The notes under the pieces were generated by a model, which made no database searches, was not told the DNA's origin, and worked only from the letters and a program-made list of their open reading frames with translations. Source: Streptomyces sp. NBC_00091 (GTDB lineage Bacteria > Actinomycetota > Actinomycetes > Streptomycetales > Streptomycetaceae). Taken from it: 64,000 nt of DNA. The stretch lies in the NCBI RefSeq assembly GCF_026343185.1, contig NZ_JAPEMA010000001.1, forward strand, positions 1,612,001 through 1,676,000. Reading direction: 5' to 3'. Positions within the stretch are counted from its first letter, which is position 1; every line of letters begins with the position of its first letter. This document shows, one piece after another, positions 23,661 through 31,312 of the stretch. Made by a program: the position numbers and the translations under genes.

Positions 23661-24844
23661 CGCTGACACCGCCCGAGGACGGCCCGCTCGTGCTGAGCGC
23701 GCCCGAGCCCGTCGCCCCCGTCCGCCGGGAGCAGGCCTCCGGCCTCGTCCCGCTCCAGGACGGGGTCCAGGAGGAGATGGCCCGCCGCGCCGGCGAGTAC
23801 GTCGGCCAGCTCGCCGGGATCGACGCCCGCTCCCCCGAGTTCGCCACCCGCATCGGCGAGATCGCCGCCCTGGGTTCCGCCGACATCCGCAGCGCCGCCC
23901 AGCAGTCCAACCGGATGCTGGAGCGGGCCGTACGCTCCCTCGGCCCGGACGGCGGCGGCGACGCCCAGGCCCGCGTCGCGGGCTCGCTCGTCGAGCTGCG
24001 CCGCACCGTCGAGGACCTCGACCCCCGCGACGCCCCCGCCAAGGGGGCCCGCAGGCTCCTGGCGAAGCTCCCGGGCGGCAACAGGTTCCGCGACCACGTG
24101 GCGAAGTACGCCTCCTCGCAGGCCACCCTCAACCGGATCGTGGGCGCGCTGCGCGGCGGCCAGGACGAGCTGCGCCGCGACAACGCGGCCCTGCACACCG
24201 AGCGGGCCCGCCTGTGGGAGACCATGGGCAAGCTCCAGGAGTACGCGGTCCTCACCGAGGCCCTGGACGGGGCCGTCGAGCAGCGGATCGCCGAGGCCGG
24301 GCGGACCGACCCGCAGCAGGCGGACGCGATGCGCGCCGACGTGCTGTTCCCGGTGCGGCAGAAGCACCAGGACCTGCTGACGCAGCTGGCCGTGTGCGCG
24401 CAGGGCTACCTGGCGATGGACGTGGTGCGACGCAACAACGAAGAGCTGATCAAGGGCGTCGACCGGGCCGCCACGACCACGGTCTCGGCGCTGCGCATCG
24501 CGGTGATGCTGGCCTCGGCCCTCGACAACCAGCGCAAGGTGGTCGAGCAGGTCAACGCCCTCAAGGGCACCACCGAGGAGCTGATCCGCGGCAACGCGGA
24601 GATGCTGTCCACCCAGACCGGCGACATCCAGCGGATCGCCGCGGACCCGGCGGTCGGGGCGGAAACGCTGCGGACGGCCTTCGCGCAGATCTACAAGACC
24701 CTCGACGCGATCGACACCTTCAAGGTGCAGGCGACGGAGAACATGGCGGCGACCGTGGAGTCCCTGACCGGCGAACTCCAGGCGGCCTCGGCCCACCTGG
24801 CCCGCACCCGTACCGCGAACGCCCTGGAAGGCGGCGAGCGATGA
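23657..24844 (+). CDS. TelA family protein (tellurite/toxic-anion resistance type)
   Basis: 395 residues of the TelA/KlaA/YaaN family. It starts at GTG 23657 inside the previous stop. Typical segments are AAGEYVGQLAGIDARSPEFATRIGEIAALGSADIRSAAQQSNRMLERAVRSL (N-terminal), LLAKLPGGNRFRDHVAKYASSQATLNRIV, then a long helical, coiled-coil-like middle and DVLFPVRQKHQDLLTQLAVCAQGYLAMDVVRRNNEELIKGVDRAATTTVSALRIAVMLASALDNQRKVV. The protein is cytoplasmic with no membrane helix. In Bacillus subtilis the homologue yaaN sits next to xpaC, as here. Its biochemical role is unknown. Confidence 0.9.
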   Translation: MTLTPPEDGPLVLSAPEPVAPVRREQASGLVPLQDGVQEEMARRAGEYVGQLAGIDARSPEFATRIGEIAALGSADIRSAAQQSNRMLERAVRSLGPDGGGDAQARVAGSLVELRRTVEDLDPRDAPAKGARRLLAKLPGGNRFRDHVAKYASSQATLNRIVGALRGGQDELRRDNAALHTERARLWETMGKLQEYAVLTEALDGAVEQRIAEAGRTDPQQADAMRADVLFPVRQKHQDLLTQLAVCAQGYLAMDVVRRNNEELIKGVDRAATTTVSALRIAVMLASALDNQRKVVEQVNALKGTTEELIRGNAEMLSTQTGDIQRIAADPAVGAETLRTAFAQIYKTLDAIDTFKVQATENMAATVESLTGELQAASAHLARTRTANALEGGER

Positions 24845-26481
24845 AGCTGCGCACGGCGCGGATGCGCCGACAGCTGGCGGCGGTGGTGACGCTGGCCGCG
24901 ACCCTGCTGGGGGCCGCTGCCTGCACCTCGGAGGAGCCCTCGGGGGCCTCGGGCGGTTCGGGGGGCTCGGGCGGCAGCAAGCAGCAGGAGTACAAGGAGG
25001 GCAGGCTGCGGGTACTGGCCTCCAGCGAGCTCTCCGACATGGGCCAGATCCTGAAGGACGCCAAGGCGGCCACCGGGGTCTCGGTCGACTTCACCTGGTC
25101 GGGGACGCTGGACGCGGCCGAGCAGGTCGCCTCGGGCAAGGCCGACGGCAAGTTCGACGCGATCTGGCTGTCCTCCAACGACTACCTGCGGCTGCGGCCC
25201 GAAGCGGCCGCCAAGCTGGCCAACGAGACCCCGGTGATGTCCTCGCCGGTCGCCCTCGGCGTCAAGCCGGAGGCACTGGCCCGGCTCGGCTGGAAGCCGC
25301 AGGAGGTGACCTGGTCGGCGGTCGAGGAGGCCGTGGCCGCCGGGAAGCTGTCGTACGGGATGACGGACCCGGTCCGCTCCAACTCCGGTTTCTCCACGCT
25401 GGTCTCGGTGGCGTCCGGCCTGTCGGGCGCCCAGGCGGCGCTGACGGACGCGGACGTGCAGAAGGCCCATCCGAAGCTGAAGGAGTTCTTCAAGGGGCAG
25501 AAGCTGACCTCCGGTTCCTCGGGCTGGCTGGTGACCGCGTACGCCAAGCGGGACGACGTGGACGCGCTGGTCAACTACGAGTCGGTGCTGCTGTCCATGA
25601 ACGACCGGGCCAAGGCCCCGCTGACGGTGATCCGCCCGAAGGACGGGGTGGTCACCGCGCACTACCCGCTGACGCTGCTGACCTCGGCCCCGGCGGGGGC
25701 CCGGGAGTCGGGCCGGCTGCTGACCGAGTACCTGCGGGGCGACGCGGCGCAGAAGGCCATCACCGAGAAGACCTTCCGTCGTCCGGTGGCTTCGGGGGTG
25801 GCCCCGGCGCCCGGCCTGGACACCTCGGTCCGCCGCGAACTGCCCTTCCCGGGCTCGCGGTCGGTGGCCGACGGGCTGCTGGCCTCGTACGAGAACGAGC
25901 TGCGCCGGCCCTCGCGCACGGTCTACGTACTGGACACCTCGGGCTCGATGGAGGAGGCCGACCGGATCGGGCGGCTGCGCTCGGCGCTCACGGAGCTGAC
26001 GGGGAGCGGGAGTTCGGGCACCGGGCAGCGGTTCAGGGACCGCGAGGAGGTGACGCTGCTGCCGTTCGGTGACAAGGTGAAGAAGGTGCTGACGCACGTC
26101 GTCGAGCCCGGCAATCCGGGGCCCGCCCTGGACGCGATCCGGGGTGACGTGAAGTCCCTCCGCCCGGAGGGGGGCACGGCCGTCTACGGCAGCCTGAAGG
26201 CCGCGTACCAGCACCTGGGGCAGGGGAACGCCGACGCGTTCACCTCGATCGTGCTCATGACGGACGGGCAGAGCGGGGACAAGGTGCAGGACTTCGACTC
26301 CTTCTACGCCGGACTGCCGGAGGGGCAGCGGCACACCCCGGTCTTCGCGGTGCTCTTCGGGGACTCGGACCGCAAGGAGCTGACGCACATCACGGAGCTG
26401 ACCGGTGGCCGGCTCTTCGACGCGACCGACGGGAACGGCTCCCTGGACGGGGCCTTCGAGGAGATCCGTGGCTACCAGTAG
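24841..26481 (+). CDS. Lipoprotein with binding-protein domain fused to VWA domain
   Basis: 546 residues. The start overlaps the telA stop (ATGA). The signal ends LLGAAACTS, so Cys28 is probably lipidated, and a Gly/Ser linker follows. Residues ~55-345 resemble a type-II extracellular binding domain (RVLASSELSDMGQILKDA, FDAIWLSSNDYL, SYGMTDPVRSNSGFSTLV, TSGSSGWLVTAY). Residues ~360-545 form a von Willebrand A domain with MIDAS DTSGS (Asp365, Ser367, Ser369), EGGTAVYGS and LMTDGQSGD. It is likely outside the membrane. The fusion links ligand binding to metal-dependent protein adhesion. Confidence 0.85.
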   Translation: MKLRTARMRRQLAAVVTLAATLLGAAACTSEEPSGASGGSGGSGGSKQQEYKEGRLRVLASSELSDMGQILKDAKAATGVSVDFTWSGTLDAAEQVASGKADGKFDAIWLSSNDYLRLRPEAAAKLANETPVMSSPVALGVKPEALARLGWKPQEVTWSAVEEAVAAGKLSYGMTDPVRSNSGFSTLVSVASGLSGAQAALTDADVQKAHPKLKEFFKGQKLTSGSSGWLVTAYAKRDDVDALVNYESVLLSMNDRAKAPLTVIRPKDGVVTAHYPLTLLTSAPAGARESGRLLTEYLRGDAAQKAITEKTFRRPVASGVAPAPGLDTSVRRELPFPGSRSVADGLLASYENELRRPSRTVYVLDTSGSMEEADRIGRLRSALTELTGSGSSGTGQRFRDREEVTLLPFGDKVKKVLTHVVEPGNPGPALDAIRGDVKSLRPEGGTAVYGSLKAAYQHLGQGNADAFTSIVLMTDGQSGDKVQDFDSFYAGLPEGQRHTPVFAVLFGDSDRKELTHITELTGGRLFDATDGNGSLDGAFEEIRGYQ

Positions 26482-27088
26482 AGGCCTCGCGGCGCGGGCG
26501 TGGGAGTACGTGGAGTCGGGGAAGAACCTGGCGGGCAGCGCCTGCGGGCTCGCCGGGGTGGGCCTGGCGCTGGCCGGCGTGGCCGGCGCGTACTGGCCGG
26601 TGGTGGTCGCGGGCCTGTACGGGGCGGGCGCGCTGATCGCCCCGCCGCGGCGGACGCCCGTCCCGCCCTTCCCCGGTCCGGCCGAGCAGCTGGACCTCGT
26701 ACGGGAGGACCTGGGCCGGCTGCGCGGTTACGTGGCGGAGGTGGAGCTGCCGCCGGCCGCCGAGGGCAGGCTGAGCGAGCTGCTGGACCTGTACGCGGCC
26801 CTGCTGGACCCGGGCTGGGTGACGGAGGTGCTGGCCACCGAGCCGGAGGCGGTGCACGCGCTGGCGCGGGCGATCCGCCTGGACGTGCCGGAGTGCGTGG
26901 ACACCTACAACCGGACCCGCTGGTGGACGCGGCTGACGCCGGGCGGGGAGTCCCCGGAGCGGCACCTGGAGCGGCAGCTGTCGGTACTGGCCGAGGAGGC
27001 GGAACGCCTGACGGCGGACCTCCAGGACAGGGAGGTCCGCCGTCAGCAGACGCACACGGCCTATCTCGAGGAGCGCGGACGCTCCTGA
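26468..27088 (+). CDS. XpaC-like protein (last operon gene)
   Basis: 206 residues from GTG 26468, overlapping the VWA gene by 14 bp. A membrane hairpin is at about residues 17-55 (LAGSACGLAGVGLALAGVAGAYWPVVVAGLYGAGALIAPP), then a helical cytoplasmic domain: EQLDLVREDLGRLRGYVAEVELPPAAEGRLSELLDLYAALLDPGWV...DVPECVDTYNRTRWWTRL and a coiled-coil end. This matches the XpaC group, which occurs beside TelA homologues. The historical name (chloro-indolyl phosphate hydrolysis) does not establish function. Probably the membrane partner of TelA. Confidence 0.7.
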   Translation: MATSRGLAARAWEYVESGKNLAGSACGLAGVGLALAGVAGAYWPVVVAGLYGAGALIAPPRRTPVPPFPGPAEQLDLVREDLGRLRGYVAEVELPPAAEGRLSELLDLYAALLDPGWVTEVLATEPEAVHALARAIRLDVPECVDTYNRTRWWTRLTPGGESPERHLERQLSVLAEEAERLTADLQDREVRRQQTHTAYLEERGRS

Positions 27089-27181
27089 GGGGCCGGTGCT
27101 GCGGCGGGAACCGCTTGGTCGGGGGTTCCCACATTCGAGGGCCCCGGTTCGGGGCGGGCGCCCCGGTCAGGGGGCGGGCGG

Positions 27182-29014
27182 TCAGCCCAGGCGCTCGACC
27201 AGCGCGTGGTACTGGTCCCACAGCTCCTTGGGGGTGTGGTCGCCGTAGGTGTTCAGGTGCTCGGGGACCAGGGCGGCCTCCTCGCGCCAGACCTCCTTGT
27301 CGACGGTGAGGAGGAAGTCCAGGTCCTCGGCCGGGAGGTCCAGGCCGTCGAGGTCGAGGGAGTCCTTGGTCGGCAGGACGCCGATGGGGGTCTCGACGCC
27401 CTCGGCGGTGCCGTCGAGGCGGCCGACGATCCACTTCAGGACGCGGCTGTTCTCGCCGAAGCCGGGCCACACGAACTTGCCCGCGTCGTTCTTGCGGAAC
27501 CAGTTCACGTAGTAGATCTTCGGGAGCTTGGACTGGTCCTTGTCGGCCGCGACCTTGACCCAGTGGGCCATGTAGTCGCCCATGTTGTAGCCGCAGAAGG
27601 GCAGCATGGCGAAGGGGTCGCGGCGCAGTTCGCCGACCTTGCCCTCGGCGGCGGCGGTCTTCTCGGAGGCGATGTTCGAGCCGATGAAGACGCCGTGGTT
27701 CCAGTCGAAGGACTCGGTGACCAGCGGCACGGCGGAGGCGCGGCGGCCGCCGAAGAGGATCGCGGAGATCGGGACGCCCTTGGGGTCCTCCCACTCGGGG
27801 GCGATCGTCGGGCACTGGGCGGCCGGGACGGCGAAGCGGGCGTTGGGGTGGGCCGCCGGGGTCTCGGACTCCGGGGTCCAGGCGTTGCCCTTCCAGTCGA
27901 TGAGGTGCGCGGGCGCCTCTTCGGTCATGCCCTCCCACCAGACGTCGGAGCCGTCCGGGGTGAGCGCGACGTTGGTGAAGACGGTGTTGGCGTACATCGT
28001 CTTCATGGCGTTGGCGTTGGTGTGCTCGCCGGTGCCGGGGGCGACGCCGAAGAAGCCGGCCTCGGGGTTGATCGCGTAGAGGCGGCCGTCCTCGCCGAAG
28101 CGCATCCAGGCGATGTCGTCACCGACGGTCTCGACGGTCCAGCCGGGGATCGTGGGCTCCAGCATGGCCAGGTTGGTCTTGCCACAGGCCGACGGGAACG
28201 CGGCCGCGACGTACTTCGCCTCGCCCTCGCCCTGCGGCGGAGTGAGCTTGAGGATCAGCATGTGCTCGGCGAGCCAGCCCTCGTCACGCGCCATGACGGA
28301 GGCGATGCGCAGCGCGTAGCACTTCTTGCCGAGCAGGGCGTTGCCGCCGTAGCCGGAGCCGTAGGACCAGATCTCGCGGGTCTCGGGGAAGTGCGAGATG
28401 TACTTGGTGGTGTTGCACGGCCACGGGACGTCGTCCTGGCCCTCGGCGAGCGGAGCACCGAGGGTGTGGACGGCCTTGACGAAGAAGCCGTCGGTGCCGA
28501 GCTCGTCGAGGACGGCCTTGCCCATGCGGGTCATGGTGCGCATGGCGACCGCGACGTAGGCGGAGTCGGTGATCTCGACGCCGATCGCGGAGAGCTCGGA
28601 GCCGAGGGGGCCCATGCAGAAGGGGACGACGTACATCGTCCGGCCCTTCATGGAGCCGCGGAAGATACCTTCGCCGCCGGCGAAGATCTCCTTCATCTCG
28701 GCGGGGGCCTTCCAGTGGTTGGTCGGGCCCGCGTCCTCCTCCTTCTCGGAGCAGATGAAGGTACGGTCCTCGACGCGCGCGACGTCGGAGGGGTCGGAGG
28801 CGGCGTAGTACGAGTTCGGGCGCTTGGTCTCGTCGAGCTTCTTGAACGTGCCCTTGGCGACGAGCTCCTCGCACAGGCGCTCGTACTCGGCCTCGGAGCC
28901 GTCGCACCAGACGATGCGGTCCGGCTGGGTCAGGGCTGCGATCTCATCCACCCAGGAGATCAGCTCCTGGTGCTTCGTCGGGACGGAAGTGGGAGCCGCG
29001 TTGTCGCGCGCCAC
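27182..29014 (-). CDS. pckG: Phosphoenolpyruvate carboxykinase (GTP)
   Basis: 610 residues from GTG 29014, with AAGGAG 5 nt upstream. It interconverts oxaloacetate + GTP and PEP + CO2 + GDP for gluconeogenesis. The signature [15 protein letters not shown] carries the reactive Cys and P-loop. WYRKN-type ends, KILYGGxNS-equivalent segments and the N-terminal [17 protein letters not shown] are present, giving normal length. It is soluble and cytoplasmic. It is divergent from the hemolysin-III gene. The 211-bp promoter region (29015-29225) contains no obvious operator apart from a short CTACG/CGTAG repeat beside the hemolysin-III start. Confidence 0.97.
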   Translation of the reverse strand: MARDNAAPTSVPTKHQELISWVDEIAALTQPDRIVWCDGSEAEYERLCEELVAKGTFKKLDETKRPNSYYAASDPSDVARVEDRTFICSEKEEDAGPTNHWKAPAEMKEIFAGGEGIFRGSMKGRTMYVVPFCMGPLGSELSAIGVEITDSAYVAVAMRTMTRMGKAVLDELGTDGFFVKAVHTLGAPLAEGQDDVPWPCNTTKYISHFPETREIWSYGSGYGGNALLGKKCYALRIASVMARDEGWLAEHMLILKLTPPQGEGEAKYVAAAFPSACGKTNLAMLEPTIPGWTVETVGDDIAWMRFGEDGRLYAINPEAGFFGVAPGTGEHTNANAMKTMYANTVFTNVALTPDGSDVWWEGMTEEAPAHLIDWKGNAWTPESETPAAHPNARFAVPAAQCPTIAPEWEDPKGVPISAILFGGRRASAVPLVTESFDWNHGVFIGSNIASEKTAAAEGKVGELRRDPFAMLPFCGYNMGDYMAHWVKVAADKDQSKLPKIYYVNWFRKNDAGKFVWPGFGENSRVLKWIVGRLDGTAEGVETPIGVLPTKDSLDLDGLDLPAEDLDFLLTVDKEVWREEAALVPEHLNTYGDHTPKELWDQYHALVERLG

Positions 29015-29225
29015 GATTGCTCCTTGTTGAGGGGTTTGTTTGGTGTATGCCCCGTGGGGGCTGCGACCCGGATGCTTCGCGCTCCGCTCATCCGGTGCCG
29101 ACCGCACTCATCTGATCATCCGGTGCGCGTGCGCATATGTCCAGGGGGCCTCTCACGTGAGCATCACCACGTCCGTCAATCTTCCGTAAAGAGGACTAAC
29201 CGAAAGCTACGGACCCGTAGGTAGC

Positions 29226-29909
29226 ATGTGGACCATGACTTCAGACGCCGCCGCACCGGCCGTACCGGCAGCTCCGGAGGCCAAGCCGCTGATGCGCGGC
29301 TGGCTGCACACCGGAATGTTCCCCGCCGTGGTGGTCGCCGGCCTGGTGCTGATGACCTTCACCGACTCGACGCGGGCACGGGTGGCCTGCGGGGTGTACA
29401 TCCTCACCGCCTGCCTGCTCTTCGGCGTCAGCGCCGTCTACCACCGCGGTACGTGGGGACCGCGCGGCGAAGCCGTACTGCGCCGGCTCGACCACGCCAA
29501 CATCTTCCTGATCATCGCGGGCACCTACACCCCGCTGACCGTCCTGCTGCTGCCCGACTCCACCGGGAAGACCCTGCTGTGGGCGGTGTGGATCGCGGCC
29601 GCGGCCGGCATCGCCTTCCGGGTCTTCTGGGTCGGCGCCCCGCGCTGGCTCTACACCCCCTGCTACATCGCGATGGGCTGGGCGGCCGTCTTCTTCCTGC
29701 CCGACTTCATGCGCACCGGCGGCATCGCCGTCCTGGTCCTGGTGATCGTCGGCGGTCTGCTCTACAGCGTGGGAGGGGTCATCTACGGGATGAAGCGCCC
29801 CAACCCCTCCCCCCGCTTCTTCGGCTTCCACGAGGTCTTCCACTCCCTGACGCTCGCGGCGTTCGTCGCCCACTACGTCGGCATCTCGCTGGCCGCGTAC
29901 CAGCACTGA
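29226..29909 (+). CDS. Hemolysin III / PAQR family membrane protein
   Basis: 227 residues from ATG 29226 (ATG 29235 is possible) with seven membrane helices. Family metal-site residues are seen in SAVYHRGTWG, RRLDHANIFLIIAGTYTPL and FGFHEVFHSLTLAAFVAHYVG (Zn-binding His pairs). Bacterial members are proposed hydrolases or receptors and are only loosely tied to haemolysis. The last codons plus stop, 21 bp in all, recur at 30717-30737. A T-tract terminator follows at 29956. Confidence 0.92.
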   Translation: MWTMTSDAAAPAVPAAPEAKPLMRGWLHTGMFPAVVVAGLVLMTFTDSTRARVACGVYILTACLLFGVSAVYHRGTWGPRGEAVLRRLDHANIFLIIAGTYTPLTVLLLPDSTGKTLLWAVWIAAAAGIAFRVFWVGAPRWLYTPCYIAMGWAAVFFLPDFMRTGGIAVLVLVIVGGLLYSVGGVIYGMKRPNPSPRFFGFHEVFHSLTLAAFVAHYVGISLAAYQH

Positions 29910-29910
29910 G
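29890..29910 (+). repeat. 21-bp direct repeat, copy 1 (3' end of hemolysin-III gene)
   Basis: The segment TGGCCGCGTACCAGCACTGAG, covering the last codons and stop of the hemolysin-III gene, is identical to 30717-30737. The bases beyond it on both sides differ. The second copy is not in an intact gene. Confidence 0.9.
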
Positions 29911-29955
29911 AGCGGGGAGCGGGCCTGGCCCGAGCCCGCCCGTGGCGTAAACGTG

Positions 29956-29999
29956 CGGCCGGGCCCGGGAGACAGACAGCTTCCGGGCCCGGCCGTTTT
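29956..29999 (+). terminator. Rho-independent terminator with T tract
   Basis: CGGCCGGGCCCGG (29956-29968) pairs perfectly with CCGGGCCCGGCCG (29983-29995), followed by TTTT. It ends the hemolysin-III transcript and could also serve the opposite-strand fragment that stops at 30004. Confidence 0.85.
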
Positions 30000-30003
30000 G
30001 CTC

Positions 30004-30130
30004 CTACCGCTGGCCTCCGGCGTAGACGGCGAATGCCGACCACGCTGCGGTCGTGAAGCCGAGAACCGGCGCCTCGGGCTCATCGTTGCGCTTGGAGTCC
30101 CGCACGTGAACGGTGCCCGGCTGCGGGCAC
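30004..30130 (-). pseudogene. DUF397 protein fragment (C-terminal part only)
   Basis: The minus frame reads GTVHVRDSKRNDEPEAPVLGFTTAAWSAFA before a TAG at 30004. VRDSK and PxLxFTxxxWxAF are hallmarks of DUF397 proteins, which in Streptomyces normally follow an XRE regulator. The N-terminal WRKSSYS part and any start codon are absent, and no XRE gene is adjacent. It is therefore a truncated remnant. Confidence 0.7.
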
Positions 30131-30156
30131 GCTGGGCGGGCAGGGCGCCCTGGGCG

Positions 30157-30642
30157 AGGATGTCGAAGCGACGGACGAACTGTTTGACCGGCCGCTTCTT
30201 CGGCTGGGGGTTCCTCACCGCCGCGATGGCGCGAATGGGGCTGTGGACCACGGGCTACGACTGGTCGCCGGTCGCGGTCGAGGGCGCCTCCAACCTGTTC
30301 GACCACAAGCGGCTGGAGTTCAAGGTCCACGACTTCGTGACCGAGCCGCCTCCGCGCGAGCTGGCGCCGGGCAGCCTCGACGTTGTGGCGTGCCGTCTGA
30401 CACTGCCGTACGTGGACCGGCACATCGCGATGGGGGACTTCCGGCGCTGGCTCAAGCCCCACACCGGAACCCTGTACTTGGTGGTGCAGGTCTGGGAGAG
30501 GCAGCAGCCCGGCATGTTCCGCGGCTACCCGGACGCGGTCATCGAGGACCTGCGACACGGCTGGGCGCACACCGCCCGCTGGGACCTGGACCTCGCGGGC
30601 GAGTACACGGCCCTGGCCCTCACCGGGCCGGGCAGCCCATGA
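30157..30642 (+). pseudogene. SAM methyltransferase remnant
   Basis: In frame from about 30240 the translation GYDWSPVAVEGASNLF, VHDFVTEPPPRELAPGSLDVVACRLTLPYVDR, DFRRWLKPHTGTLYLVVQVWERQQPGMFRGYPDAVIEDLRHGW is the C-terminal two-thirds of a class I methyltransferase. The upstream GRFFGWGFLTAAMARMG may be a degraded motif I (normally GCGTG), so the SAM-binding glycine loop is not intact. The start is not defined. It shares the segment between hemolysin-III repeats with the DUF397 relic. Confidence 0.65.
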
Positions 30643-30716
30643 GATTCCCGCTTTCTGCCGGCCGGCGGCCCCGATCAGGAAAGCCCTGAGGGGAGCGGGT
30701 GCAGACGACGGTTCCG

Positions 30717-30737
30717 TGGCCGCGTACCAGCACTGAG
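30717..30737 (+). repeat. 21-bp direct repeat, copy 2
   Basis: Exact repeat of the 3' end of the hemolysin-III gene (29890-29910), 827 bp downstream, with a different context. From 30643 to 30874 I see no other coding frame. Confidence 0.9.
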
Positions 30738-30874
30738 CAGGGTGGGGCCCCGGATTCGAGGGCGATCGGGTGAAAGAGGCGTGTCTCCCACCACGGATCG
30801 ATCCGGCACTTCGCCTGCTTGGAAGGATCCCGCGCAGAGGGTCGCGGTGACCGCACGGGAGTGGAGAGCCATAT

Positions 30875-31312
30875 ATGGGTACGCACGGGTGGTCTCGGCG
30901 GATCGCCGGCCTCGCCACGGTGATGGGGCTGGGCGTCGTACTGCCCTTCGCCACAGGCGCAGTACCCGCATACGCCCAGGCGCAGTTGAGCGTCACGAAG
31001 ACCCACGAAGGGGACTTCGCCCGAGGAGGGTCCGGCAACTATCTCATTACCGTGACGAACGTGGGGAACGAGGCTGGCGAGGGTCTTGTCTTCGAGGACA
31101 ACCTTCCGGCAGGGCTCACGGTCCAGGCCGTGACCTCGTCCGCGCCCGCGGGGCAGTGGGACTGTGGCATCGCGGCTGATCTGTCGTCGGTGGTGTGCAC
31201 CGTCTCGAGCGACCTTCGGGCTGAACGCACCCTGAGACTGAGTACGAGCACGGAAAGGGGGCCCGGCCGCACGCGCGGCCGGGCCCCCTGGTCCTCGGTT
31301 CAGCAGGTGTAG
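30875..31312 (+). pseudogene. Truncated secreted DUF11-domain protein
   Basis: ATG 30875 opens MGTHGWSRRIAGLATVMGLGVVLPFATGAVPAYAQ, a Sec signal, followed by the start of a DUF11 domain (LSVTKTHEGDFARGGSGNYLITVTNVGNEAGEGLVFEDNLPAGLTVQAV...WDCG...VVCTVSSDL). The domain normally continues with a Val/Thr strand and a second Cys. Here it changes into low-sense sequence at about 31235 and reads through the terminator hairpin of the opposite gene. It is a 3'-truncated gene; a short secreted product cannot be excluded. Confidence 0.6.
31256..31289. terminator. Perfect 15-bp hairpin after glxA-like gene
   Basis: AGGGGGCCCGGCCGC, loop ACGC, then the exact reverse complement. It lies 11 bp beyond the stop of the minus-strand oxidase gene and inside the frame of the truncated DUF11 gene. 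Confidence 0.8.

Noticed and set aside
22560..26481. ABC importer operon
   Set aside because: Binding-like domains are present but neither a permease nor an ABC ATPase occurs in the operon; TelA and XpaC homologues are there instead.
27206..29224. Long plus-strand frame opposite pckG
   Set aside because: pckG is unmistakable on the minus strand. The plus translation is Gly/Val/Asp-rich and matches no known protein pattern.
29890..30737. Intact prophage or integrative element
   Set aside because: The 21-bp repeats enclose only about 800 bp of fragments, with no integrase or structural gene. It was kept only as a remnant finding.
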